A stretch of DNA of 32,017 bases from JAAYZK01 sp964535025 (lineage in GTDB: Bacteria; Planctomycetota; Phycisphaerae; SM23-33; FEN-1343): the NCBI GenBank assembly GCA_964535025.1, contig CAZHRW010000279.1:1-32017 (forward strand), written 5' to 3'. Below, piece after piece: positions 22,795 through 30,857 of the stretch. Numbering within the stretch: the stretch's first letter is position 1; every line of letters begins with the position of its first letter. A program made the translations under genes and the position numbers. The notes below the pieces were generated by a model. It saw only the letters and a list, made by a program, of their open reading frames with translations, was not told the origin of the DNA and made no database searches.

Positions 22795-23952
22795 TCACCT
22801 GCCTCCGTTTCGCTCGCCGCCCGGCCGCGCCGATGCCTCGGCGGTCGGGGCGTCGTTGCCGTGGATCTGTCCCGGGTATTCCATCTCGCCTGGGGCGTCC
22901 TGGCCTCCGGCCGACACGGCCCGCCGCAGGTGGTCGGCGGCGACGGTCGGATCGGACTCGACCAGGAGCGAGCCGGCCAGGAAGCGCGCCTGGACGTACC
23001 CGCCGTTGATCGCGACCGCCCGCTCGGCGTGGGCCAGCGCCCGGTCGAGACGTCCCAGCCGCCGCTGGAGCAGCGCCTGGCGATAGTGCATGTCGGCGTA
23101 GCCGGCGTGATGGGCCAGGACCACATCCATCACCGACCCCAGGACGGCGAAGATTTCCCCGTCGGCCGCCCCCGCCGGCAGGGCCAGCAGGGCCTCGACG
23201 AAATCGCTCTCGGCTTCCACCAGGGCGGCCAGGCGGTCCAGGTCGGCCTCGCGGGGCGTTCCGACGCCCACCGGCAGCGTCAGCGACACCCCCGCCGCCC
23301 GTGCGGCCGCCAGCGCCTCGTGGACCAGCGCCAGGTCGCCCGGGTCGATCGACAGCGCCCGCCGCAGCAGGCCCGCCGCCACATCAAACCGGCCGGCGGC
23401 GGCGTGGCAGCGCCCCAGGCAGCGATAGGCCTCGGTGTACGCGCAGTCGCACTGCGTGGCGTGGTGAAACTGCTCGGCCGCCTCGTCCAGCCGGTCCTGC
23501 CAGGTCAGCACCATCCCCGCCGTCAGGTGCAGCGGCGCCGACTGCGGCTGCGCGTCGAGAGCCGTGCGCAGGGCGTCCAGGGCGTCGTTGGTACGGCCTT
23601 CTCGGGCCAGGGCGATCGCCTCACGGCGGAGGCGGTCCTCCGTGTCCAACTCCGGGCCGTCGTGAGCGATCTCCACGTGGCGGGCGTACAACCCCGCCAG
23701 GTAGCCCGCCAGGTCGGCGCGGCCGCCCACCAGCTCGGCAACGCGTCGGACCGCGGCGCCGGCGTCGTCCAGCGCGCCGGTCGCGGCGGCGGCGACGGCC
23801 CGCGCGAGCAGGCAGCGCCCCAGGTAGTAGCGCCCGAAGCGCCCCAGGAGGCCCCTGCCCCGCGCTATAGGCGCAAGTGCTTCCTGTGCCTCGGCGTACG
23901 AGCCTTGATCGTAGAGAGCCGTCCCGCGAATGTAGTCCTCGACAACGCTCAT
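22795..23952 (-). CDS. Tetratricopeptide-repeat protein (first of pair)
   Basis: This 385-residue TPR-type protein begins MSVVEDYIRGTALYDQGSYA, a TPR-like helix pair, and continues with units such as HLTAGMVLTWQDRLDEAAEQ, EAYRCLGRCHAAAGRFDVAA and HYRQALLQRRLGRLDRALAH. Its overall layout resembles the downstream neighbour, so the two may be diverged paralogues. The ATG at 23952 has GGAGG six to ten bases upstream; the frame continues to 24012 but without a ribosome site. The last 40 residues are hydrophilic. With the downstream gene one base away, the two are clearly one transcription unit. Confidence 0.72.
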   Translation of the reverse strand: MSVVEDYIRGTALYDQGSYAEAQEALAPIARGRGLLGRFGRYYLGRCLLARAVAAAATGALDDAGAAVRRVAELVGGRADLAGYLAGLYARHVEIAHDGPELDTEDRLRREAIALAREGRTNDALDALRTALDAQPQSAPLHLTAGMVLTWQDRLDEAAEQFHHATQCDCAYTEAYRCLGRCHAAAGRFDVAAGLLRRALSIDPGDLALVHEALAAARAAGVSLTLPVGVGTPREADLDRLAALVEAESDFVEALLALPAGAADGEIFAVLGSVMDVVLAHHAGYADMHYRQALLQRRLGRLDRALAHAERAVAINGGYVQARFLAGSLLVESDPTVAADHLRRAVSAGGQDAPGEMEYPGQIHGNDAPTAEASARPGGERNGGR

Positions 23953-24138
23953 GAAGCCCCTCCAAGGGCTGTTTGGGCCCACCTGCCTGAGGGGTATCGG
24001 CCGGTAAAGCACTTAGGTGAAGTACCGTCATTGGCAACCGCAAGAATCCCCCCGCCCGGTCGCCCAGGGCCCTGTGGGAAAGTCCCGTAACGTCCGATAA
24101 CCAAGACCCCTGGAGTAAAAAAATCTTAGGTTTTGGCC

Positions 24139-24166
24139 TTGGCAAGCGCAGAATCTGTGATACACT
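24139..24166 (+). promoter_or_regulatory. Sigma-70-like promoter of the PEP-CTERM gene
   Basis: TTGGCA (24139-24144) and TACACT (24161-24166) are 16 bases apart, and TG two to three bases ahead of the -10 resembles an extended -10. Transcription would start near 24173. Confidence 0.6.
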
Positions 24167-24182
24167 GGTAGGTGCTTAACGG

Positions 24183-24327
24183 AGCCATCTTGCTCAGGTG
24201 GCTTGTTGTCTCTGTCGGGAAGCTATCTTTGCAACGCTCGTATCCGACGAAGAAAGTAGATTGACCACCAGGGTCAACGTGCCTCGTCTGAGGCCCGGCA
24301 AGTGGTGATGCATCTCGGAGATGCATC
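24183..24327 (+). ncRNA. Structured 5' leader of the PEP-CTERM gene (five potential stem-loops)
   Basis: Successive stems are 24183-24203 (7 bp, AGCCATC arm), 24214-24248 (GTCGG/CCGAC, 5 bp), 24261-24277 (TTGACC/GGTCAA, 6 bp), 24281-24294 (GCCTC/GAGGC, 5 bp) and 24307-24327 (GATGCATC self-complementary, 8 bp). They lie between the promoter and the ribosome site at 24393-24399. Such density suggests a regulatory or stabilising leader. It matches no riboswitch consensus I can recall. Confidence 0.4.
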
Positions 24328-24405
24328 TTCACCCGCGGCGCTCGCCGGCACGTAGGGTATAAGCTCAACGCCCGTCAAGCCTTGGTGGCAAGAAGGAGGC
24401 TTACA

Positions 24406-25275
24406 ATGGTCGCTCACAGGGAGACGTGCTCTATCCGGCACGCAGGTCGGGTCTTTCTGCCGGTCCTCATCGCCGCTGTCGTCATGGTTGCGGCCAACAC
24501 CGCCGCGGGGTATGTCGTCGGCACCAACCCCATCCTCGAGGGGGTGGACGGCCGTGCGTACATTCCGATGAGCCCGAAAACCAGCGGCGAACTCGGTTAT
24601 TCGACCGACGGCCGCGTAATCGGCCTGCAGGGCGAGATTGTCGCGGTGCGCAAGGGCGATGTCACGGAAGGGTCGCTCAACTACTTCCTGGAGTTCGACC
24701 TGTCGACTTACCTCGCCCCCAACGGCGAACCGATTGCGTACGACCCGGCCGAGGTCCCCACCGACACGATGGATCTGTTCCTCGACCTGACCGATATCGA
24801 CTTCAAGCCCCAGATGCAGTTCGGCCTGGATTACACCGAAACGCTCGAGCTAAGGGTCTTCACCCTCGACAAGGCGCTGGAACTGACCGGCGGCGAGGTG
24901 CCGTTCACGTTGAATAAGGATAACTATTTCAACTATGGCGACTTCGGCGATGACGAGGGCGCCGAGACCAACAACACCCAGGTCCGTTACACCGTCAACC
25001 TCGAGAACGATCTCGGCTTGGCGGCCGACGACTTCACCCGCATGTTCACCGACATGGGCTTCCAACTGGAAGTGACCATCGGCAGCCGAATGGAGCGGAT
25101 CGCCGCCGGCGTGGGCAGGTATCGCAATGGCCCCGAGTACCTCGGGGACTACAGGTCGGACGAGGGCGGCCTGGGCGACGTGCCCTCCAACGGTCTGGAG
25201 TTCGTGATCCCCGAACCGATGACCCTGTCGCTGCTGGGCCTTGGCGCACTCGGCCTGCTGCGGCGCAGGAGGTAG
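24406..25275 (+). CDS. PEP-CTERM sorting domain protein
   Basis: This is a 289-residue exported protein. It has an N-terminal signal peptide (about 15-35, hydrophobic FLPVLIAAVVMVAANTAAG) and a body of about 230 residues of unknown function with many acidic residues. The body includes the acidic block FNYGDFGDDEGAETNNTQ and repeated beta-rich patterns. The C-terminal sorting signal is VIPEPMTLSLLGLGALGLL plus RRRR: the PEP motif, one hydrophobic helix and a basic tail. Exosortases recognise this signal, cut it and release the protein to the surface or matrix, often in exopolysaccharide-producing bacteria. No exosortase lies in the window. The ATG at 24406 has AAGGAGG (24393-24399) six bases upstream; a TTG at 24382 is unlikely. 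The stop is TAG. Confidence 0.85.
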   Translation: MVAHRETCSIRHAGRVFLPVLIAAVVMVAANTAAGYVVGTNPILEGVDGRAYIPMSPKTSGELGYSTDGRVIGLQGEIVAVRKGDVTEGSLNYFLEFDLSTYLAPNGEPIAYDPAEVPTDTMDLFLDLTDIDFKPQMQFGLDYTETLELRVFTLDKALELTGGEVPFTLNKDNYFNYGDFGDDEGAETNNTQVRYTVNLENDLGLAADDFTRMFTDMGFQLEVTIGSRMERIAAGVGRYRNGPEYLGDYRSDEGGLGDVPSNGLEFVIPEPMTLSLLGLGALGLLRRRR

Positions 25276-25337
25276 CCGTACCTGACATAGCGCTTTACCC
25301 TTTCTCTTCCAAGACAAGCAACCCGCTCGGCACGCTA

Positions 25338-25373
25338 AGCCCCCTCCGGCGAGCCGAGGGGCTGTTTGTCTTT
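25338..25373 (+). terminator. Intrinsic terminator of the PEP-CTERM gene
   Basis: AGCCCC(C)TC at 25338-25346 pairs with GAGGGGCT at 25356-25363 with one bulged C, followed by TGTTTGTCTTT. It lies 63 bases after the stop codon. Confidence 0.75.
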
Positions 25374-25588
25374 AATAACGGCAGGCTGCCAACGGCAAGG
25401 CGCTTTCCCGCTTGGTGCCTTCCACGCATCTGGCGGCACCCATGGCATCGGCGGTCTGGTTGCCGTCGGCGGGCCTGGGCCAACGGCGCCTCGTTCAGGG
25501 AACGCGGGGGCCCGTGGGGCGGCCCGGACCGGGTAGACACGCCGGATGCGTCCGACTCGTCGGAGCCGTCGGATCGGTTGGAATGCGT

Positions 25589-25627
25589 CGGAGCCGTCCG
25601 ACCCGTTGAAAGGGTCGGACGGCTCCG
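25589..25627. repeat. Perfect 16-bp inverted repeat
   Basis: The left arm 25589-25604 and right arm 25612-25627 are exactly complementary, with a 7-base loop (GTTGAAA). The arm core GTCGGAGCCGTC also occurs once upstream near 25558-25570, so the site looks like part of a family of short GC-rich palindromic repeats. Confidence 0.8.
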
Positions 25628-25637
25628 CTGGGTTTGA

Positions 25638-25664
25638 CCCCCCGGCGCTTCATCGGCCGGGGGG
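25638..25664 (-). terminator. Probable terminator hairpin of the GH16 gene
   Basis: CCCCCCGGC (25638-25646) and GCCGGGGGG (25656-25664) form a perfect 9-base-pair stem with a 9-base loop, 30 bases past the GH16 stop. On the minus strand TCAAACC follows rather than a clean U-tract, so it could also act in the plus direction. Confidence 0.45.
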
Positions 25665-25694
25665 CCTTCTGTGCAGTGTCTCGCCGATCGCCGC

Positions 25695-27284
25695 TCAGTT
25701 CGAATCGTGGGCCATGAACCGCACCCAGTCGATCTGGTAAACCGTCTCGACGCCCGGCGGGGGCGGGCCCTGGATCCACGAGCTCGTGGAGGACCACACG
25801 TTAAACTTGAGCATGTACGGCGCGTCGAAGGTGATGGGCTTCTCATCGTACCGGTAGCGGTAGAGCACCTGCCCGTCGGCGAAATGCTCGACGTACTCGG
25901 GGGTAATGTCGAACCCGACGATGTGGAAGTCCTCCGACGGGTTGAACGACAGCGCCTTGGAGAAATTCGTCGACGGCTCGCCCGCGGCGTGATAGGCGAT
26001 CCACATCTCGCCGGGGTACCTGTCGCCAAAGGTGTGGGTCAGGAACTCGATGTCGATTTCCTGCCGCGTGCCCGCGCCGTCGCGCCAGTCGATGGTGTAC
26101 ATCGAGTTCAGCACACCCGACACGTGGGACGGCTTGACCCTGGCTTCCCACCGGCCGTAGGAGAAATCCTCTCTGCGGGTCTGGATGGCGGCGCTGAGGT
26201 ACCCTTCGACCGGATCGTTGATGAAGACCAGATTGAGGACCCCGTCGTCGTCGACGAACACCCGCTCGGGGCTGGTCTGGCCCCCGTGCTCGGCCCAGCC
26301 GGCCACCCGCCAGACCGACGTGTCGATGCCATCCGACCAGTCTTCGTAGAAATCGTAGTCCTCGGGCTCGGGCTCGGGGTCGGGGTCCGGCTCGGTCGTG
26401 GCACCGAAGTTGGTCTTGAGGATCGCGAAGTCGTCCAGGTCCACGGCCCCGTCGCCGTTGAAGTCGCCCAGGGCCCAGGTGGCCCCTTCGGTGACCCCGA
26501 AATGGATCTTGAGAACCGCGAAGTCATCGAGGTCTACGGTGCCGTCGTCATTGGCGTCGCCCGGCAGCTCGGGCGTGGGCTCGTCGCCGAGGAGTCGAAC
26601 GTTGTCGACCCACACCTGGCCCTGCCCCCCGGCGGCGCTGCCGACATAGACCTGGTCGATCCCGCTGACGCCGGCGGCCGTGGTCTGGGTGCGGACGCCG
26701 CTGTCGATGGTGACCGACCCGTCGGCGTTCAAGGTGAACAGCCAGGTGTTCCAGGCTCCCACGCCCGGCACCTCGGGGTCGCCGATCGTGCCGTCACCGA
26801 TGATCGCCAGCGACTGGACGAAGCGGGGTTCGCCGAACCAGTCGACCGAGTAGATCGATGTGCCGGTCTGCGGCTAGGAGTCAAGATACCCGCCGGTCCA
26901 TCCGTAGCCGCCGTTGCCGCCCAGGAACGACTTGTTGATCAGGGCGACGCCGACATTGTGGTTCCCGGCCACGCCGACGTTCCAGCCGTAGACGGAGCCC
27001 GCCGGTCGGGAATCCGCCGCGGGCGCGTTGCCGTCATCCAGGAAGGACACACCCTTGTCGAACACATCGATCGCCAAGGTCTGTCCCGGCTGCAGAGCGT
27101 CGGGCAAATTGAGGCGGGCGGGCTCGCCCGACACCAACAACACCTTGTTGCCCGGCGCGGCCGGATCGTCCACGACGGCTCCCGCGGTGAACGGGTTGCC
27201 GGCCTCGAAATCCGCCAACACGCCCCCCATCGCCCCTGACACCACCAGCGCAACAACACAACCGATTGTCACCCGTCTCATCAT
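25695..27284 (-). pseudogene. Secreted dockerin-GH16 protein interrupted by an in-frame TAG
   Basis: Read through as one frame of 529 codons, this is a secreted family 16 glycoside hydrolase. It has a signal peptide (about 1-24), a beta-rich sugar-binding-like domain (about 25-235), and two dockerin-type calcium repeats (about 241-294; DANDDGTVDLDDF and DFNGDGAVDLDDF). An Asp/Glu/Pro linker (about 297-308) and the GH16 catalytic domain follow. The catalytic motif is EIDIE, with nucleophile Glu409 and acid/base Glu413 counted from the 27284 start. GH16 enzymes cut beta-1,3/1,4-glucans or galactans such as laminarin, agar and carrageenan. A TAG at 26876-26874 (codon 137) interrupts it; both sides stay in the same frame and domain, so one base change explains it. 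GGAGG precedes ATG 27284 by six bases. It is either a pseudogene, a sequencing error or read-through; TAG ends other genes here. Confidence 0.82.
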
Positions 27285-27549
27285 CACCATCCTCCATGCA
27301 AGGGCCGACCGACCGGGCTCCGTCCATGCAGACGCCGTGGGCGTCCTGGGAGATCGGGATGGTTTACCCGGCCGGGTGATTCCACTTGTAGTATACCGTT
27401 CCTTCGTCCCTGCGCCCAGGACCCATGCTCCCGCGCCGCAACGCCTTGCGGCCCCGCCGCCGCGGAGGCCGGCCGTCGTGGCCGGCGGTCTGGTCCGCCG
27501 GCGAACCGGCGCTTGCCAAGGTGGGGCGGTTTGGGATAAGCTTCTGCGC

Positions 27550-28041
27550 GTGTTCCGCATAGGCTTTGGCTATGACAGTCACCGCTTCGACCCCACGCGG
27601 CCGCTCGTGCTGGGCGGCGTGACGGTGGCCGACGCGCCGGGGCTGGCGGGCCACAGCGATGGCGACGCGGTCCTGCACGCGGTGATCGACGGACTGCTGG
27701 GGGCCGCGGCGATCGGCGACATCGGGGAGCATTTCCCCGATACCGATGAGGCCTTCGCCGGCGCCGACTCGGCTGAGCTGCTCACCGAGGCCCTCCGCCG
27801 GGTCGGCCGCGCCGGCTGGCGGCCGGTGAACTGCGACGTGACGATCCTGGCCGAGCACCCGCGGCTGTCGCCGGTCAAGGCCGCTATCCGCGAACGGATC
27901 GCCGACCTGCTCGGGACGGACGATCAGGCGGTCTCCGTCAAGGCCAAGACCAACGAAGGCATGGGCCCGATCGGCCGCGGCGAAGGTATCGCCGCGATGG
28001 CGGTGGTGCTGATGGCGGCACAGGATGCGACCGATGATTGA
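27550..28041 (+). CDS. ispF: 2-C-methyl-D-erythritol 2,4-cyclodiphosphate synthase
   Basis: This 163-residue IspF acts in the non-mevalonate isoprenoid pathway, converting CDP-methylerythritol 2-phosphate to the cyclic diphosphate. Its metal site residues are visible in GYDSHRFD (Asp and His) and GHSDGDAVLHAV (His), followed by LGAAAIGDIGEHFPDTD and the substrate loop CDVTILAEHPRLSP, then KAKTNEGMGPIGRGEGIAA. It functions as a trimer with a zinc/manganese site. The start is GTG at 27550, the only initiator that gives family-normal length; the ribosome site is weak. It stands 265 bases from the divergent GH16 gene; a 10-bp bulged hairpin at about 28057-28080 lies between it and cysS. Confidence 0.93.
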   Translation: MFRIGFGYDSHRFDPTRPLVLGGVTVADAPGLAGHSDGDAVLHAVIDGLLGAAAIGDIGEHFPDTDEAFAGADSAELLTEALRRVGRAGWRPVNCDVTILAEHPRLSPVKAAIRERIADLLGTDDQAVSVKAKTNEGMGPIGRGEGIAAMAVVLMAAQDATDD

Positions 28042-28134
28042 GGCGTCGGTCCTTCGTCCTGAACGCTGACGTTCGACAGGAATGGCGTAACACGCCCGGC
28101 GGCCCGCGCGGCCGGCAGACAATGAGATCAAGCG

Positions 28135-29637
28135 ATGGCACTGCGAGTCTACAACACGCTGACGAACACCAAGGAAACCTTCGAGCCGGTCAAGCCGGGC
28201 CACGTCGGGATGTACCTGTGCGGCCCGACGGTGTACAAGCCCAGCCACATCGGCCACGCCGTCAGCCCGATCCTGTTCGACACGATCAAGCGGTACCTGC
28301 TGCACAAGGGCTTCGACGTCACGCTGGTCATCAACATCACCGACGTGGACGACAAGCTCATCGCCGAGTCGAAGGCCCAGGGCATCCCGATGGCCGAGCT
28401 GGCCCAGCAGGTGACGGACAACTACTTCGAATGCCTCGACGCCCTGGGGGTGCGCAACGTCGACGTGTTCCCCAAGGCCACCGAGAACATCGGGAATATC
28501 ATCGCGCTGGTCCAGCGGCTGGTGGACAAGGGCGCGGCGTACGTGGCCGACGGGGACGTGTATTTCGATCACACCCAGGCGGCCGACTACGGCAGGCTGT
28601 CCGGGCGGCGGGTCGAAGATGCCCTGGCCGGCACGCGGGAGGTCGCCTCCAAGAGCCGCCACCCGGCCGACTTCGCCCTGTGGAAGGCCGCCCGCGAGGA
28701 TGAGCCGGCGTGGAACTCCCCCTGGGGGCCGGGCCGTCCGGGCTGGCACATCGAGTGCTCGGCGATGAGCATGGCCATCCTGGGCGAGACCTTCGACATC
28801 CACGGCGGCGGCGTGGACCTGATCTTCCCCCACCACGAGAACGAGATCGCCCAGAGCGAGACGGCCACCGGCAAGCCGTTCGCCCGCTACTGGCTGCACA
28901 ACGGGCTGACCCGCATCCGCACCAAGGCCGCCGGCGGCGAGTGGACCGACGAGAAGATGTCCAAGAGCCTGGGCAACATCCGCACCATCAGCGACCTGCT
29001 GAGCCAGTACCGCCCGGAGACGATCCGGATGTTCGTCCTGTCGACGCACTACCGCCGGCCGCTGGACTTCTCCGACGAGCAGTTGGCCAACACCGACAAG
29101 GCGCTGGGGACGTTCTACCGGCTGTTCGAGCGGATCGCCCGCACGACCGGCGAAGACGTCTACACCAACGGCGAAAGCCTCAACCGCGTCCGCGACCAGG
29201 CCGCCGGCGCGTCGCAGGAGCAGTTCGTCAACAACGTCATGAGCTGCCGCGTGAAGCTCTACGACGCGATGGACGACGACTTCAATACCGCCGGGGCGAT
29301 CGCGTCCCTGCACGAGCTGGCGGGGCTGATCAACCGCTATGTCGACGCCAGCCGCCTGGAGGGCGAAGGCACGTCGGCCGACAAGGCGCTGGTCGCGGCG
29401 GCCGGGCGGGAACTGATCACCAGCGGCCGCCTGCTGGGGCTGTTCGAGGCGCCTCCGGCGGCGACGGCGGCGGCAGGCCTGGAGTCGGAGTTGATGGATC
29501 TGCTGATCGATCTGCGGACCCAGGCCCGGCGCGGGAAGAACTTCGCGATGGCCGATCAGATCCGCGACCGGCTGGGCGAGCTGGGGGTCACGCTGGAAGA
29601 CACCCCCGGCGGGACGATCTGGCGGAAGGAAGCGTGA
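28135..29637 (+). CDS. cysS: Cysteinyl-tRNA synthetase
   Basis: This 500-residue class I synthetase charges tRNA-Cys. It has the catalytic HIGH motif at 38-41 (PSHIGHAVS) and KMSKS at 274-278 (DEKMSKSLGN). The zinc ligands that select cysteine are visible as Cys29 (MYLCGPTV), Cys208 (HIECSAMS) and the HHENE block (233-237). Those blocks surround the GWHIECS and GGGVDLIFPHHENE active-site segments. The C-terminal part (about 380-500) is the helical anticodon-binding region with DDFNTAGAIA. Length is normal. It begins the plus-strand run cysS-ruvC-ruvA-ruvB, with only seven bases to ruvC. Confidence 0.97.
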   Translation: MALRVYNTLTNTKETFEPVKPGHVGMYLCGPTVYKPSHIGHAVSPILFDTIKRYLLHKGFDVTLVINITDVDDKLIAESKAQGIPMAELAQQVTDNYFECLDALGVRNVDVFPKATENIGNIIALVQRLVDKGAAYVADGDVYFDHTQAADYGRLSGRRVEDALAGTREVASKSRHPADFALWKAAREDEPAWNSPWGPGRPGWHIECSAMSMAILGETFDIHGGGVDLIFPHHENEIAQSETATGKPFARYWLHNGLTRIRTKAAGGEWTDEKMSKSLGNIRTISDLLSQYRPETIRMFVLSTHYRRPLDFSDEQLANTDKALGTFYRLFERIARTTGEDVYTNGESLNRVRDQAAGASQEQFVNNVMSCRVKLYDAMDDDFNTAGAIASLHELAGLINRYVDASRLEGEGTSADKALVAAAGRELITSGRLLGLFEAPPAATAAAGLESELMDLLIDLRTQARRGKNFAMADQIRDRLGELGVTLEDTPGGTIWRKEA

Positions 29638-29644
29638 GCGGGCG

Positions 29645-30184
29645 ATGGCCCCGGGCCGATCGACATTCCGCGTGCTGGGGATCGACCCGGGGCTGAACAT
29701 CACCGGATACGCCGCGGTGGATTTTGGGGGCGCCGGCGCCGCCGACGGCGTCATCGTCGAGGCCGGGACGATCCGCACGACCGCCGAGGCGCCCCTCGCC
29801 CGCCGGATCGAGCAGATCCACGCCGACCTGGCCGAGCTGCTGGCCGAGTTGACCCCCGACCGCGTGGCCGTCGAGAAGCTCTACGCCCACTACCGGCATC
29901 CGCGCACGTCGATCCTGATGGCCCACGCCCGCGGGGTGATCCTCCTGGCGGCCCAGCGGGCGGCGATCGGGGTGGTCGACCTGGCCGCGACGGAGGTCAA
30001 GAAGAGCCTCACCGGCAACGGCCACGCCTCGAAGCGGCAGATTCAGCGGGCCATCCGGTCGCTGTGCGGCCTCGACGCGGTCCCCGAGCCGCCGGACGTC
30101 GCCGACGCGATGGCCATCGCCCTGTGCGCCGGCCGCCACCTGCGAGGCGACCGCCGGGCGGCGGGGATCGTCGCGGGGCCCTAA
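29645..30184 (+). CDS. ruvC: Holliday junction resolvase RuvC
   Basis: This 179-residue endonuclease cuts Holliday junctions in the RuvABC complex. The catalytic acidic tetrad is visible as Asp14 (GIDPGLNITGY), Glu77 (VAVEKLY), Asp151 and Asp154 (PPDVADAMAIAL), in the spacing known for E. coli RuvC. The DNA-binding helix RHPRTSILMAHARGVILLAA is also conserved. It starts with ATG, seven bases after cysS. The gap to ruvA is 51 bases. Confidence 0.96.
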   Translation: MAPGRSTFRVLGIDPGLNITGYAAVDFGGAGAADGVIVEAGTIRTTAEAPLARRIEQIHADLAELLAELTPDRVAVEKLYAHYRHPRTSILMAHARGVILLAAQRAAIGVVDLAATEVKKSLTGNGHASKRQIQRAIRSLCGLDAVPEPPDVADAMAIALCAGRHLRGDRRAAGIVAGP

Positions 30185-30235
30185 CAAACGTAGAATTCCC
30201 TTCCTTGCGGCGCCCCCGGCGGCTACAACAGGGCC

Positions 30236-30856
30236 ATGATCGCGAGAATCGTCGGCAGACTGGAGCAGGTTGAGACGAGCAAGGCCCTGCTCGATACCGG
30301 CGGGGGGCTGTGGTACGAGGTTTTCGTGCCCGCCTACAGCCTCGACTGGCTCGGCCGGCGGGTCGGCCAGGAGATCGTGCTCTACACGCTGCACTACCTC
30401 GAGGGCGACCCGGCCCGCGGGAATCTCGTCCCGCGGCTGGTGGGCCTGCCCAACGAGACCGACCGGCGGTTTCTCGAACTGTTCACGTCGGTCAAGGGCA
30501 TCGGCCTGCGCAAGGCCCTGCGGGCGCTGGCCCGACCGGTCGCCGACGTCGCCGCCGCGATCGTTGCCGAGGACGCCGACGCCCTGACCGCCCTGCCCGA
30601 GATCGGCAAGCGGACGGCCCAGCAGATCATCGCCGAGCTGCACGACCGACTGGACGACTTCGCCGCCGCGGCGACCGTCGCGGCGGAAGCCAAGCTCAAT
30701 GAGGCGGGCCTGCAGGCCGTCACCGTCCTGATCCAATTGGGCGAGAAACGCGCCGACGCGACGGCCCTGGTCGACCGCGCCCTGGCCGTCGCGCCCGAAT
30801 TGGACAGCCCCGAGGCGATTATTCAGTGCGTCTACCGGTTGAAGGCGGGAAGTTGA
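30236..30856 (+). CDS. ruvA: Holliday junction branch migration protein RuvA
   Basis: This 206-residue RuvA binds the four-way junction and loads RuvB. Domain I is an OB fold (MIARIVGRLEQVETSKALLD and VLYTLHYLEGDPA). Domain II has two helix-hairpin-helix motifs (LFTSVKGIGLRKALRALARP and LTALPEIGKRTAQQIIAEL). Domain III (about 150-206) is a small helical unit contacting RuvB. CAGGG lies just before the ATG. It is one base from ruvB, so the two are tightly coupled. Confidence 0.95.
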   Translation: MIARIVGRLEQVETSKALLDTGGGLWYEVFVPAYSLDWLGRRVGQEIVLYTLHYLEGDPARGNLVPRLVGLPNETDRRFLELFTSVKGIGLRKALRALARPVADVAAAIVAEDADALTALPEIGKRTAQQIIAELHDRLDDFAAAATVAAEAKLNEAGLQAVTVLIQLGEKRADATALVDRALAVAPELDSPEAIIQCVYRLKAGS

Positions 30857-30857
30857 C

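Larger units (their letters stand above)
23953..24405. promoter_or_regulatory. Divergent region between TPR pair and PEP-CTERM gene
   Basis: This 453-base intergenic region serves both directions. On the plus strand it holds a promoter (24139-24166) and a leader of about 230 bases with several stem-loops (24183-24327). On the minus strand I see no clear promoter for the TPR pair. A run of seven A (24117-24123) precedes the plus-strand promoter and may act as an upstream element. Confidence 0.6.
25276..25694. other. Non-coding region between convergent PEP-CTERM and GH16 genes
   Basis: This 419-base gap holds the terminator at 25338-25373, a repeated GTCGGAGCCGTC segment ending in a 16-base-pair inverted repeat (25589-25627), and a 9-base-pair hairpin (25638-25664). 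No convincing gene is visible. Confidence 0.65.

Noticed and set aside
26874..26876. Genome-wide reassignment of TAG
   Set aside because: TAG serves as the stop of the pilN, pilM, second GspG-like and PEP-CTERM genes here, so it is a normal stop codon.
27390..27395. TATACT as the -10 element of the GH16 gene
   Set aside because: The hexamer is good on the minus strand, but no acceptable -35 lies 15-19 bases upstream, so I did not list it as a promoter.
27364..29778. Long minus-strand open frame (804 codons) opposite ispF and cysS
   Set aside because: The sense strand encodes intact IspF and CysS with all motifs; the antisense product has no recognisable domain.
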